From Bacteroidota bacterium (lineage in GTDB: Bacteria; Bacteroidota; Bacteroidia; Sphingobacteriales; Sphingobacteriaceae), in contig JABDGE010000008.1 of assembly GCA_013286235.1 (NCBI GenBank), positions 1-64,000 on the forward strand: DNA of 64,000 nt, given 5' to 3'. How positions within the stretch are numbered: position 1 is the first letter of the stretch; every line of letters starts with the position of its first letter. The translations under genes and the position numbers were made by a program. This document shows, piece by piece, positions 1 through 9,130 of this stretch. The notes under the pieces were generated by a model. The model worked only from the letters and a program-made list of their open reading frames with translations, had not been told where the DNA came from and did no database searches.

Positions 1-63
1 GTAAATAAATATGCCATATTAGTGAGTGAAGCCCGGCAATGTCGTATTGAATTTGCACTATGA
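1..63 (+). CDS. C-terminal end of an upstream gene (cut by window edge)
   Basis: Frame 1 is open from the first base and ends at a TGA at 61-63, giving about 20 residues ending in CRIEFAL. The other two frames have stops within the first 8 bases. The stop overlaps the next start as ATGA, which suggests translational coupling. The product cannot be named from this tail. The Wzy-like protein and glycosyltransferases downstream resemble clusters that carry an exosortase, so an exosortase is a possible but unproven identity. Confidence 0.5.
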   Translation, partial: VNKYAILVSEARQCRIEFAL

Positions 64-194
64 GAGTTGACCACAAACAAGATACAAATCCTTTTAGTGA
101 GTTAAGTACCATTCAAAAAATAAGCTACGTTGTTGCTATAGCCGCTGCCTTTGTGAGTGTTTTTGTGTGGTTTTTTAAAATTCTGTTTTTTTAA
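60..194 (+). CDS. 44-residue single-pass membrane peptide in exopolysaccharide operon
   Basis: The ATG at 60 overlaps the preceding stop by four bases (ATGA). The 44-residue product has a polar N-terminal half (MRVDHKQDTNPFSELST) and one hydrophobic helix from about residue 23 to the end, rich in Val, Ala and Phe and ending in KILFF. The Wzy-like gene starts 16 bases after its stop, so it sits tightly inside the operon. I do not recognise a family with certainty. Position and coupling suggest a small accessory of the membrane protein encoded just upstream. It is too short for most gene callers. Confidence 0.55.
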   Translation: MRVDHKQDTNPFSELSTIQKISYVVAIAAAFVSVFVWFFKILFF

Positions 195-210
195 TTTTTT
201 GATTACCCGG

Positions 211-1701
211 ATGCTGAACAGTGATGTCGACGGAAAAGCTTACAGAAAAACCTTCTGGCATAGGATAATTTTAAAAAAGCTCAGCGCCCCGATAGTTATC
301 CTATTTCTGCTGGTTAGTTCGTTGGCCGTGAGTTTCGTGGTAGCGCGGGAGGGCTATGTACTTGGTATTATTATCCTTTGCGGCGTCATCGCGATCCCTG
401 TTGCGTATGCTGTTGTGGCCCACCCGAATTCGGGTATGGTAATTCTGATACTCCTCTCCTTCTTCGTTAATGAATCTTCGAGATTTTTACCCGAACCGAC
501 TCCCATCGGTTTGGTTTTAGACGCAGTGACATACTTACTGATACTTGGCTTTTTTGTTCGACAGAAAAAGGAACACGACTGGAGCTACTTTAAAAATTCG
601 ATAACCTATTTTGTACTTATTTGGATAGGATATAACATATTTGAGATTATCAATCCCGAGCAGCCCACCATACTGGAATGGGTTTTTACCGTGCGGACGA
701 TAGCATTTATCATGCTGATGTACTTCATTTTTCTTTATCACATCCGGTCAAAGGAGTATATAAGATTTCTGATCAAATTACTTCTCGTACTTGAATTAAT
801 CGGAGCGCTTGCCGCCTTTCAGCAGGAACAGTTCGGTTTGTTCTCTTTTGAAAATATATGGCTGAACAGGGAGCCTGGCCGGTTCCAACTGCTGTTTATT
901 GGCGGCCACCTGCGTAAGTGGGGGGTTTTTTCGGACCCTGTAGTATTTGCCTTCAATATGGTATCCGGGTGTTTGATTTGTATATCGCTTATTTTGAGCA
1001 AGATAAGCAAAATGAAAAAAATCATACTGGGACTGATCGGCAGTTTTTTTTTCATGACCCTTTTATATTCCGGCACCCGCTCATCCTACGTTATAGTTCC
1101 GGCGGCGTTGGTGATGGTGGTAATTTTGAATTTCAATATAAGGCTATTTTTCGTGACAATTTTTGTTGGGCTAGGTCTTGCATTTATGATAATGGTGCCA
1201 ACCCGGAACCCCACCATAGCCAGGTTTCAGAGCGCGTTTAAACCAACGCATGACCGGTCTTTTGAAACAAGGGCCGAAAACCAGGAACGCATCAAACCAT
1301 ATATATTGGCCCATCCTATCGGCGGCGGCCTGGGTTCCGTGGGAATTTGGGGGGCACGTTTTGCACCGAATTCCTACCTCGCTAAGTTCCCGCCTGATAG
1401 CGGGTACGTAAGGATCGCCGTTGAATTGGGTTACGTGGGCCTGTTTATCTTTTGCCTGTTTAACTTCGTCGTGCTATACAAAGGCATTACCTATTATTAT
1501 TTAATTAAAGACCCCGAACTGAAAAGTTATTGCCTGGCAATGGTATTGATTATTTTCGCCCTCGATATCGGTAACTATCCACAGCAATCTACCGTACAAT
1601 ACCCCACAAATATTTTATACTTTTTGGCGCTCGCGCTTATAAACGTAACCATGCGACTGGACATTGAACAAAGGCAGCCAAAAACGGCAATAGCCCGATA
1701 G
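211..1701 (+). CDS. O-antigen ligase / Wzy-like polysaccharide polymerase
   Basis: A polytopic inner-membrane protein of 496 residues with about 10-12 hydrophobic segments. It has the Wzy_C-type pattern of a transmembrane helix followed by GTRSS (around residue 290) and then a large periplasmic loop with PIGGGLGSVG. These proteins polymerise or transfer lipid-linked glycans at the periplasmic face. A GTG at 157 extends the frame, but that region overlaps the 44-residue peptide in another frame, so I take the ATG at 211 (MLNSDVDGK). The acyltransferase follows after 27 bases and then the flippase, which fits a Wzx/Wzy exopolysaccharide locus. I recall Wzy-like proteins of this kind from exosortase-linked clusters, but no exosortase is visible here. 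Confidence 0.8.
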   Translation: MLNSDVDGKAYRKTFWHRIILKKLSAPIVILFLLVSSLAVSFVVAREGYVLGIIILCGVIAIPVAYAVVAHPNSGMVILILLSFFVNESSRFLPEPTPIGLVLDAVTYLLILGFFVRQKKEHDWSYFKNSITYFVLIWIGYNIFEIINPEQPTILEWVFTVRTIAFIMLMYFIFLYHIRSKEYIRFLIKLLLVLELIGALAAFQQEQFGLFSFENIWLNREPGRFQLLFIGGHLRKWGVFSDPVVFAFNMVSGCLICISLILSKISKMKKIILGLIGSFFFMTLLYSGTRSSYVIVPAALVMVVILNFNIRLFFVTIFVGLGLAFMIMVPTRNPTIARFQSAFKPTHDRSFETRAENQERIKPYILAHPIGGGLGSVGIWGARFAPNSYLAKFPPDSGYVRIAVELGYVGLFIFCLFNFVVLYKGITYYYLIKDPELKSYCLAMVLIIFALDIGNYPQQSTVQYPTNILYFLALALINVTMRLDIEQRQPKTAIAR

Positions 1702-1728
1702 TGGCTAAGCCTGGTAAATAGTAAATGT

Positions 1729-2343
1729 ATGTCCCTGCAGCAGATCATTAAATCAAACCCCGGAATTAAAAAATTTGCGCACTGGTTATTGATACCACCG
1801 GGGCAGGCCAGGCCAAGACTATGGGTACGTTTATTTGTTAACCGATTTGTTCATAAAAGAGGCAAAGGGGTTAAGATCAGGTGGAGCGCAAGGCTGGACC
1901 TTTTCCCCTTTAATAAATTTACGATCGGAGAGAGAAGCATTATCGAAGATTTTGCGACGATAAACAACGGCGTTGGCGACGTGCTCATTGGCCATCATGT
2001 GGGCATCGGATTGGGGAACGTGATCATTGGCCCTGTTAAAATCGGCGATTATGTAATGCTAGCGCAAAACATCGTGATATCGGGTTTAAACCACGGATAT
2101 GAAGACGTTACCATGCCGCCAAGGCTTCAAAAAGTGGTTACAAATGAAATAATTGTGGAAGACAACGTATGGATAGGCGCCAATTCTGTTGTTACAGCCG
2201 GCGTTACCATCGGAAAACATGCCATCATTGGTGCGGGGAGCGTGGTAACCAAAAGCGTCCCCGGATTTAGTGTAGCCGTAGGAAACCCGGCTCGTGTAAT
2301 AAAGAAATACGATTTTAAAACAAACAACTGGTTGAAGGTATAA
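1729..2343 (+). CDS. left-handed beta-helix acyltransferase (hexapeptide repeat)
   Basis: The 204-residue protein is built largely of hexapeptide repeats from about residue 60 to 190 (for example IGERSIIED, IGHHVGIG, VWIGANSVVTAGVTIG), the LbetaH fold of serine-, maltose- and colanic-acid-type O-acetyltransferases. It has the usual loop with GLNHGYED before NEIIVEDNVWIGAN and ends with VGNPARVIKKYD, which is typical of the family. It probably acetylates a sugar of the exopolysaccharide repeat unit using acetyl-CoA in the cytoplasm. Its stop overlaps the flippase start by one base (TAATG), so the two are likely translationally coupled. The sugar acceptor cannot be told. Confidence 0.85.
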   Translation: MSLQQIIKSNPGIKKFAHWLLIPPGQARPRLWVRLFVNRFVHKRGKGVKIRWSARLDLFPFNKFTIGERSIIEDFATINNGVGDVLIGHHVGIGLGNVIIGPVKIGDYVMLAQNIVISGLNHGYEDVTMPPRLQKVVTNEIIVEDNVWIGANSVVTAGVTIGKHAIIGAGSVVTKSVPGFSVAVGNPARVIKKYDFKTNNWLKV

Positions 2344-3680
2344 TGGGATTTTTCAAAAATTTAGTCAACAAACATACCCTGTCTTTAGCCAGCAATGCAG
2401 TAATGCCCTTGGTTGGGATGGTCTCCGTATCGCTGCTCGCCCGCAACTTGTCGGAGCCTGATTTCGGTAACTGGATATTATTCCTGATAACCTTTACCCT
2501 GGCGAACTTTTTCAGGGCGGGATTCCTACAAACGTCGATGGTTAAATTATACGCCGGTGCTGAAAACGACAGAAAAACAAACGTTGTCGGTTCAACATGG
2601 TTTGTGGCCACATTGCTTACGTTAGCTTTGGGCTTTTTAAGCCTGTTTATCTATTTTTTCTTCAGCCGGGACACATCTGCGGGGATGATAGCCAAGTGGT
2701 TCAGCATCATTTTCTTCAGCACCCTTCCTTCCAGCATTGCACTATGGGTTTTGCAGGCCGAAGAACGATTTGACCAAATTTTTATCCTGCAGCTGATCGG
2801 GCAGGGTACTTTCTTTATATCAATAATAATATTAATTATCCTTCATAAAGCCAACTTCCATGTTATTATCTATGCTTATTGCTGGTCGGCCATCTTAACC
2901 AGCCTTATTTCAGTGACAACCGGGTGGGCCAAAATTCAGTCTATCCCCAAAAAAACCAGGGCTTGCATTATGCAGCTGGTACATTTCGGAAAATACAGCG
3001 TTTTCACTTCCATCAGTTCGTATTTGCTGCGGGGCTCCGACACCTTCATTATTAAATTTATGTTCGTCGACCCAGCCATCGTTGCGGTATATTACCTGCC
3101 GCAGCGCCTGATGGAAGTAATTGAAATACCTTTGAGGAGTTTTATAGCCACTGCCCTTCCTGCTATGTCAGCCGCGCTGCAACGCAATGACGAGGAATAT
3201 ATGACCCACATAATGAAAAAATATGCCGGGATATTGACTGTTCTGTTGATCCCGGTGTCGCTGGTCGCATTTTTTACCGCTGATTTCGTGATTGAAATAA
3301 TCGGGGGATCAAAGTTTGTTCACTCCGATGCGGCTAATGTCTTCCGCATATTTATGAGTTTCGCAATCCTGCTGCCTGTTGACCGGTTTTTTGGCATCAC
3401 TCTTGACTTACTAAATAAACCGCATATCAACCTGATAAAGGTTGTGCTGATGCTGGTTGTAAATGTGGTGGGCGATTTCGTTGGGATCTATATAACACAC
3501 AACTTATATGGTGTTGCACTGTCTTCTATTTTCACATTCCTTGCCGGAATTGTTTATGGCTACTGGGTGCTTAAAAAGAATTTAAAATTTAAAATACACG
3601 ACATTTTCAAACTGGGAATGGTTGAAACTAAATTGGTTACTGTGGCCCTGATCAATCGGCTGGGCGCCAAGAATGGTTGA
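2343..3680 (+). CDS. oligosaccharide flippase (Wzx / polysaccharide transport family)
   Basis: A 445-residue protein with about 12-14 hydrophobic segments. Its N-terminus (SNAVMPLVGMVSVSLLARNLSEPDFGNWILF) has the usual Wzx pattern of an amphipathic start followed by LLARxLxxxxFGxW. It belongs to the MOP flippase superfamily, which moves undecaprenyl-linked repeat units across the inner membrane. It starts on the last base of the acyltransferase stop. A 237-bp repeat-rich gap follows before the next glycosyltransferase, so the operon may be split here or read through. Confidence 0.85.
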   Translation: MGFFKNLVNKHTLSLASNAVMPLVGMVSVSLLARNLSEPDFGNWILFLITFTLANFFRAGFLQTSMVKLYAGAENDRKTNVVGSTWFVATLLTLALGFLSLFIYFFFSRDTSAGMIAKWFSIIFFSTLPSSIALWVLQAEERFDQIFILQLIGQGTFFISIIILIILHKANFHVIIYAYCWSAILTSLISVTTGWAKIQSIPKKTRACIMQLVHFGKYSVFTSISSYLLRGSDTFIIKFMFVDPAIVAVYYLPQRLMEVIEIPLRSFIATALPAMSAALQRNDEEYMTHIMKKYAGILTVLLIPVSLVAFFTADFVIEIIGGSKFVHSDAANVFRIFMSFAILLPVDRFFGITLDLLNKPHINLIKVVLMLVVNVVGDFVGIYITHNLYGVALSSIFTFLAGIVYGYWVLKKNLKFKIHDIFKLGMVETKLVTVALINRLGAKNG

Positions 3681-3685
3681 TCATG

Positions 3686-3805
3686 AGAATCAAGAGCCAA
3701 GAGCCAGGGAGAAAGTGGCAGTGACAGTAGCAGTGGCAGGATGAAGGGTTGGGATGAAAGAGGAAAGCCCGAGGAGAGTCAAGAACCAAGAGCCAGGAGC
3801 CAGGC
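3686..3805. repeat. degenerate tandem repeat tract (GAGCCAAGAGCCAGG / GTGGCAGTGACAGTAG)
   Basis: The gap between the flippase and the next gene (3681-3917) carries iterations of a GAGCCAAGAGCCAGG-like unit at 3690-3706 and 3776-3804, with a GTGGCAGTGACAGTAGCAG tract between them. The same two motifs recur together at 37666-37851. No gene or clear terminator is visible here. Confidence 0.7.
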
Positions 3806-3917
3806 TGGAATTTACCTGCTTATCCTGTTTTGTCTTTCCCGCATGTGCGGGATTGATTCGCGTTAATAATATTTTTTACCTGTTTTATGAATCCGATCCG
3901 CCCCTAATTTTTTTAAG

Positions 3918-5132
3918 ATGAGCCTTAAGGAACAAAATATTATCTTTTTTTCTCAAATGCAGTATGATAGTCCGCTGGAATCAACCAACTTCATCCTTGC
4001 AAAACACCTGGCAAAAGACAACCGCGTGTATTATGTCGACAGGCCTTATACCTGGCGGGATTACTTTACATCACGGAATACGGCTAGTTACCGCAATCGC
4101 CGGGCGCACTTTTTTTCGTCGGCCAATAGTATAATTGAAACAGAAATACCGAACCTCAAAATAATTATAACACCTCCCGTCCCCTCAATAAATATGCTTC
4201 CGGAGGGCTGGTTATACAGGCTTGCGCTAAAAATAAACGAAAAGATAGTTGGCAACCGGCTAAAAAAGGTGATCAGGAATTTAGATATCAGGAACTATAT
4301 TTATATCAATTCCTACAACGTCGCATTTCCGTCGTTGCATAAGCAACTTGACCCGGTTCTGACGGTATATCACTGTGTAGATCCGTTAATTGAGCCCTAC
4401 CAGGTAAGGCATGGCCTGGTATCCGAAGATATACTGGTAAAGGATGTTGATATGGTGATCTCGACCAGTAAAGAATTGAGTAACAAAAAGCGGCTGCTGA
4501 ACGAACAATCATTTTTCAGCCCGAATGCTGCTAACATCAGCCACAGCCAAAAAGCACTTGATCCCGAACTAAAAATCGCGGACATCCTGGCCGGAATAAA
4601 AAAACCTATTATCGGGTACTTTGGCAATATAGAACGAAGGATAGACTATGACCTGGTAAAAGGCCTGATCAGTTCAAATAAGGATAAAAACTTTGTTTTT
4701 ATCGGCCCGGTTGATAAGTATTATGCAAATGAGGCAGATTATACAGCGCCAAACGTGCATTTCAAAGGCCCGGTACCATACGAGCTGATGCCGGCTGTAT
4801 TAAAAGGCTTCGACGTTGCCATTATTCCTTTTAAGAAAGACGAGGTTAGCAACAATATTTTCCCCCTGAAGCTTTTTGAGTACCTGGGATCGGGTAAGCC
4901 GGTTGTTTCAACCGATTTCAATCCTGATTTAAAGGACTTTACCGGTGAAACTGTATTCTATTGTAAAGACATCAGGGAATTCTCAAAAGCGCTTGACCTG
5001 GCATTGAATGACGATGAACCTTCGATGCAAAAACGATTGGAAGTAGCAGCCGATAACACCTGGGAACACCGCGCGGTTGAAGTAAAAAAGCTCCTGAGAG
5101 CATCCCTTGATCATAAACTAAGCACCATTTGA
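3918..5132 (+). CDS. GT-B glycosyltransferase (GT1/GT4-like)
   Basis: The 404-residue soluble protein has the two-lobed GT-B layout. The C-terminal half shows GYFGNIERRIDYDL and then PFKKDEVSNNIFPLKLFEYLGSG, followed by KPVVSTDF. That is the nucleotide-sugar binding region with the E-x7-E-like pattern of GT4 and related enzymes. The N-terminal half (SLKEQNIIFFSQMQYDSPLES, then HLAKDNRVYYVDRPY) resembles teichuronic-acid TuaH-like transferases. It should add a sugar to the exopolysaccharide precursor. Donor and acceptor are unknown. The start ATG lies 11 bases downstream of an A/T-rich stretch without a Shine-Dalgarno site, which is normal for this phylum. Confidence 0.8.
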   Translation: MSLKEQNIIFFSQMQYDSPLESTNFILAKHLAKDNRVYYVDRPYTWRDYFTSRNTASYRNRRAHFFSSANSIIETEIPNLKIIITPPVPSINMLPEGWLYRLALKINEKIVGNRLKKVIRNLDIRNYIYINSYNVAFPSLHKQLDPVLTVYHCVDPLIEPYQVRHGLVSEDILVKDVDMVISTSKELSNKKRLLNEQSFFSPNAANISHSQKALDPELKIADILAGIKKPIIGYFGNIERRIDYDLVKGLISSNKDKNFVFIGPVDKYYANEADYTAPNVHFKGPVPYELMPAVLKGFDVAIIPFKKDEVSNNIFPLKLFEYLGSGKPVVSTDFNPDLKDFTGETVFYCKDIREFSKALDLALNDDEPSMQKRLEVAADNTWEHRAVEVKKLLRASLDHKLSTI

Positions 5133-5203
5133 TCCTATTTTGCAAAAAATCAAAAAAAACCCACCAATTTAACGGGTACAACCGTATAAATCCCCGTTAA
5201 CTT

Positions 5204-6388
5204 ATGGAGATCATCAGATTCATCGCTTCGGCCATTACAACTTTGATTTTTGTGTACCTCGGGGTTTACAGTTTATACCTATTCGTATTTTCAATCTCGG
5301 GGAAATTGATCAGGGTTAAAACTCCTGCCAAAAGCAGCAAGCTGGCCAAGTTTGTTATTTACATTTGCTCCTATAAAGAAGATGAGATCATTCTCAATTC
5401 CGCAGCCAGCGCGGTAACTATTGATTACCCCAAGCACCTTTTTCACATTTGCGTGATTGCTGATTCGCTGCAACCGGAAACAATTGCAAAACTGAAGAAA
5501 ATGCCGATACAGGTGCTGGAAGTGGTATTTGAAAACAGCACCAAATCAAAAGCGCTGCACAAAGCAATTGAAAACACATGCGACGACTATGACGCCGCGG
5601 TTGTATTTGACATTGATAATATAGCAGCTCCTGATTTTCTCTACCGCATTAACGATTACCTGCAGGCCGGCAACAAAGTTGTCCAGGGCCATCGCCTGGC
5701 AAAAAACACCAACACAAAGGTTGCTATACTTGATGCGGTGAGTGAAGAAGTAAATAACCACATCTTCCGGAAATCGCAGCGGGTGTTTGATTTGTCGGCG
5801 GCAATTATAGGGTCGGGTATGGCCCTGGAGTACAATTTATTCAAGGATGTTATGCTACGCATTGATGCTGTGGGCGGCTTTGATAAGGAAATGGGCATAC
5901 TGCTGACTCATGACCGTGTTTCCGTAGCCTACGCAGAAGACGCTTTGATCTATGATGAAAAGGTGAGCAATCCCGAAATGTTTAAAAAACAGCGGCGCAG
6001 GTGGCTCTCGGCGCAATTTAACCTGCTTAAAAAGTACGGCCTCACCAGTTTTAAAGCACTGTTACGTGGCAACTTTGACTATGTAAATGAGATATATCAA
6101 TTATCGATACTGCCGCGGGTAATGATGCTTGGTTTTATGCCTTTAATGTTATTTATCTCGCTGGCAACTCCAGGTATCGGGCCGGGCTGGACTTTATGGC
6201 TGGCCGCAACGCTTTGCTGTTATGCCGCGATTTTAGTTGCCATACCGGCCAATCTTATAAATGAGGATTTTTGGGGCGCTGCTTTAAAGGTGCCAATGAT
6301 ATTTGTAACAATGTTTTTGCTTCTGTTTAAATTAAAGGGAGCTAACAAAAAATTTATTCATACACAGCATATCCATAACACAGAATAA
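5204..6388 (+). CDS. family 2 glycosyltransferase with membrane anchors
   Basis: A 394-residue protein with an N-terminal transmembrane helix (residues about 5-30), a GT-A catalytic domain and about three C-terminal membrane helices. The visible motifs are YKEDE near the start of the GT domain, the metal-binding FDIDN in place of DxD, and QRRRW (QxxRW-like) near residue 265. Together these indicate a membrane-bound inverting GT2 of the processive or cellulose-synthase-like group. The layout fits the GT2 proteins I recall from exosortase-linked Sphingobacteriaceae clusters (a family named XYAG1), but I could not test this. It is separated from the NRPS gene by 57 bases that hold a small hairpin. 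Confidence 0.8.
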   Translation: MEIIRFIASAITTLIFVYLGVYSLYLFVFSISGKLIRVKTPAKSSKLAKFVIYICSYKEDEIILNSAASAVTIDYPKHLFHICVIADSLQPETIAKLKKMPIQVLEVVFENSTKSKALHKAIENTCDDYDAAVVFDIDNIAAPDFLYRINDYLQAGNKVVQGHRLAKNTNTKVAILDAVSEEVNNHIFRKSQRVFDLSAAIIGSGMALEYNLFKDVMLRIDAVGGFDKEMGILLTHDRVSVAYAEDALIYDEKVSNPEMFKKQRRRWLSAQFNLLKKYGLTSFKALLRGNFDYVNEIYQLSILPRVMMLGFMPLMLFISLATPGIGPGWTLWLAATLCCYAAILVAIPANLINEDFWGAALKVPMIFVTMFLLLFKLKGANKKFIHTQHIHNTE

Positions 6389-6445
6389 ACCGTACAAAGT
6401 AACATTCCTGTTACAGATTTAATTGATACCCCTAGCTTTCACAGG

Positions 6446-9130
6446 ATGACATTTGAAGGAACCATCTTAAAACAAATGAATAGCCAGGTGCACATCGAAC
6501 AAAACAGTTTAAACAACACTTCCGCAAAGTATCCTAAAGACAAAACCCTCCCGTGGTTTCTCAATAAATGTGCGAAACAAAGTCCGGAAAAGGTTGCTAT
6601 TAAATTCCATGAGCGGCAATTTACTTACCGCTTCTTATACGAAAATTCGAATAAGCTTGCAAAGCTATTGATCCACAATGGTATCAAAACCGGTGATATA
6701 GTAGCATTGGCGCTCGATCGATCGCCGGAGATGGTGATTTCACTGCTCGCTATCCTTAAATCGGGGGCTGCCTACGTGCCGCTCGACCCTGAATATCCAA
6801 AGGACCGCATAGAATTTATGCTGGAAGATTCCGCCGCTAAAGTACTGTTAACCTCCAAAAAATATCAAAAGCAATTTCAGTCGAATGCAAAGGAGATATT
6901 AATTGAAGATGCATTAGCCGAACTTGACAATTATAGCGCGGAAGAACCTGAAATTGATTTTAGCAGTAAGGGACTGGCTTATGTTCTTTATACTTCCGGG
7001 TCTACAGGGAAGCCAAAAGGCGTTCAGATAAGGCATTACAACCTGGTCAACTTCTTACTGAGCATGCAGAAGGAACCAGGCATGACTTCAGCAGATAGAA
7101 TATTAGCTGTAACCACCGTTTCGTTTGATATAGCCGGGCTGGAATTATACCTGCCGTTAATTAGTGGCGCCGAGCTTATACTCGCCAACGCTGAAACATC
7201 GAAAGACGGCCGCCTTTTACTCGACCTGGTTAAGGATGAAAATATCAGCATTATGCAGGCAACGCCATACACCTGGCGGATGATGATGGAAGCAGGCTGG
7301 GAAAACCATCTTCCGATAAAAATACTGTGCGGCGGCGAGGCCTTACCAAAAGATATGGTTAATAAACTTACGTGGCGGAGCAGTGAGCTATGGAACATGT
7401 ATGGCCCAACCGAAACTACCATCTGGTCCACCTTAAAGCTTATCAAGAGTGACGAGGATATTTCGATCGGTAAGCCAATTGCCAACACACAGGTTTATAT
7501 TTTGGATGAACAACTGAATAACCTGGCTGATGGCTCCATCGGGGAAATATATATTGGGGGCGACGGTGTTGCCGCGGGATACCTCAATCGCCAGGAACTG
7601 ACCAACGAACGGTTTATAAACGACATTTTTTCAACAATTCCAGGCAGCAAATTATACCGCACCGGCGATTTGGGCAAACTGAACGAAAGCGGCGAAATAC
7701 AATGCCTTGGGAGGATAGATCACCAGGTAAAAGTGCGCGGATACCGGATAGAACTTGAAGAAATTGAGCATGCGCTTGCAAAACAGGAGGATATAAAGGA
7801 AGCCGTTGTAATTGCGAGGGAAGATACACCGGGTGATCCGCGGCTGGTAGCATATGTAGTATTGGCCAATAAACCCGAAAATATCGATCTGAAAAAGCGA
7901 ACTTTTATTTGGCACCAGGCATTGATGAGCGTACTACCGGAATACATGGTTCCTGACGATTTTGTTTTGTTAACTGCCATACCCATAACGCCAAACGGCA
8001 AAACCGACCGTAAATCGCTGCCAAAACCCGATTATACGTTAATTACACGCTTTGGTGAATTTATAGCGCCCCGAACCGACGTTGAAAAACAGCTTGCAGA
8101 AATATGGCAGGAAGTTATGGGCATTCCAAGAATAAGTGTGCTCGATAATTTTTTTACGTTAGGCGGCCGTTCTCTTGTTGCGGTGCAGATCATGGCGCGT
8201 ATCGAGAAGGCTACAGGGCTGCGCCTGCCCCTGGCAACGCTTTTTGAGCATTCGACCATCGAAAAATTGGCGCTTCGGCTCCAGGTGGATGCCAAATCCA
8301 TCACCTGGGAATCATTGGTTCCTATCAAGCCATCCGGTTCCAAAATGCCTTTATACATTGTGCATGGCGCAGGGCTAAACGTGCTGCTATTTAATGCTTT
8401 GGCGATGAATATGCACGACGATCAACCCGTTTATGGCTTACAGGCAAGAGGCCTCAATGGTATTGACAAACCACTGGACGTAATGGAAGAAATTGCCGCT
8501 AACTATATCTCCGAAATAATCGCCCAAAATCCGTCAGGACCCTACGCCCTTGCGGGTTATTCATTAGGAGGAACCATCGCTTATGAAATGGCCCGCCAAA
8601 TGATAGCCATGGGTAAAGACGTAAAGCTGCTTGCTGTGTTTGATACCTATGCCAAACAGACCGATAGCTTCGACCCGTTCGGCAAAAAAATATTCAACCG
8701 AATATCGCTTTTCGTGATGCAATTTTTTTACAGCTTTGTTTTATTTGCCAACGACCCTAAAAGAACAATCGAGTACAAGGGGCTGGTGATTAAACGCCGG
8801 CTCATCCGCTTCCTGTGGAAAATAAAAGGAACCGAAGAAAAACGCGAAGGCTTTTTTGCTTACGACAACGAAATTGACGAGGCCAGCGCAAAGGCAAAGC
8901 AGAATTATTACCAAAAACCATTGAATATAACCGTCGACCTGTTCAGGGCTAAAAAGAAAACATTTTATATGTCGGATTTTAAGTACCTTGGTTGGAGGGA
9001 ATTTGCACTTAAAGGAGTTAACGTTCATGACATTCCCGGAGAGCACAACACTATTTTCGCACCCCCTAACGATAAGGAGTTTGCTATTGAGTTGCAGAAA
9101 TGCCTTGATAGAATTTCCGAAAATGAATAA
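6446..9130 (+). CDS. single-module NRPS: adenylation, carrier, thioesterase (A-T-TE)
   Basis: The 894-residue protein has three domains in order. The first is an adenylation domain (about 30-525) with YTSGSTGKPKG near 181, FDIAGLEL near 226 (with the Asp that binds the amino-acid amine), YGPTE, YRTGDL and NGKTDRKSL near 517 (catalytic Lys). The second is a peptidyl carrier domain with FFTLGGRSL, where Ser576 takes phosphopantetheine. The third is an alpha/beta-hydrolase thioesterase with GYSLGG (Ser706), Asp733 and His867. No condensation domain is present. It activates one amino acid and releases it from the carrier. Inside an exopolysaccharide locus it may supply an aminoacyl decoration, which is inference. 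A second ATG at 6476 is an alternative start. The next gene overlaps its stop by one base. Confidence 0.9.
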   Translation: MTFEGTILKQMNSQVHIEQNSLNNTSAKYPKDKTLPWFLNKCAKQSPEKVAIKFHERQFTYRFLYENSNKLAKLLIHNGIKTGDIVALALDRSPEMVISLLAILKSGAAYVPLDPEYPKDRIEFMLEDSAAKVLLTSKKYQKQFQSNAKEILIEDALAELDNYSAEEPEIDFSSKGLAYVLYTSGSTGKPKGVQIRHYNLVNFLLSMQKEPGMTSADRILAVTTVSFDIAGLELYLPLISGAELILANAETSKDGRLLLDLVKDENISIMQATPYTWRMMMEAGWENHLPIKILCGGEALPKDMVNKLTWRSSELWNMYGPTETTIWSTLKLIKSDEDISIGKPIANTQVYILDEQLNNLADGSIGEIYIGGDGVAAGYLNRQELTNERFINDIFSTIPGSKLYRTGDLGKLNESGEIQCLGRIDHQVKVRGYRIELEEIEHALAKQEDIKEAVVIAREDTPGDPRLVAYVVLANKPENIDLKKRTFIWHQALMSVLPEYMVPDDFVLLTAIPITPNGKTDRKSLPKPDYTLITRFGEFIAPRTDVEKQLAEIWQEVMGIPRISVLDNFFTLGGRSLVAVQIMARIEKATGLRLPLATLFEHSTIEKLALRLQVDAKSITWESLVPIKPSGSKMPLYIVHGAGLNVLLFNALAMNMHDDQPVYGLQARGLNGIDKPLDVMEEIAANYISEIIAQNPSGPYALAGYSLGGTIAYEMARQMIAMGKDVKLLAVFDTYAKQTDSFDPFGKKIFNRISLFVMQFFYSFVLFANDPKRTIEYKGLVIKRRLIRFLWKIKGTEEKREGFFAYDNEIDEASAKAKQNYYQKPLNITVDLFRAKKKTFYMSDFKYLGWREFALKGVNVHDIPGEHNTIFAPPNDKEFAIELQKCLDRISENE

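Noticed and set aside
6399-6414. Hairpin GTAACA-ttcc-TGTTAC as a terminator
   Set aside because: There is no T tract after it and the NRPS gene follows within 32 bases in the same operon.
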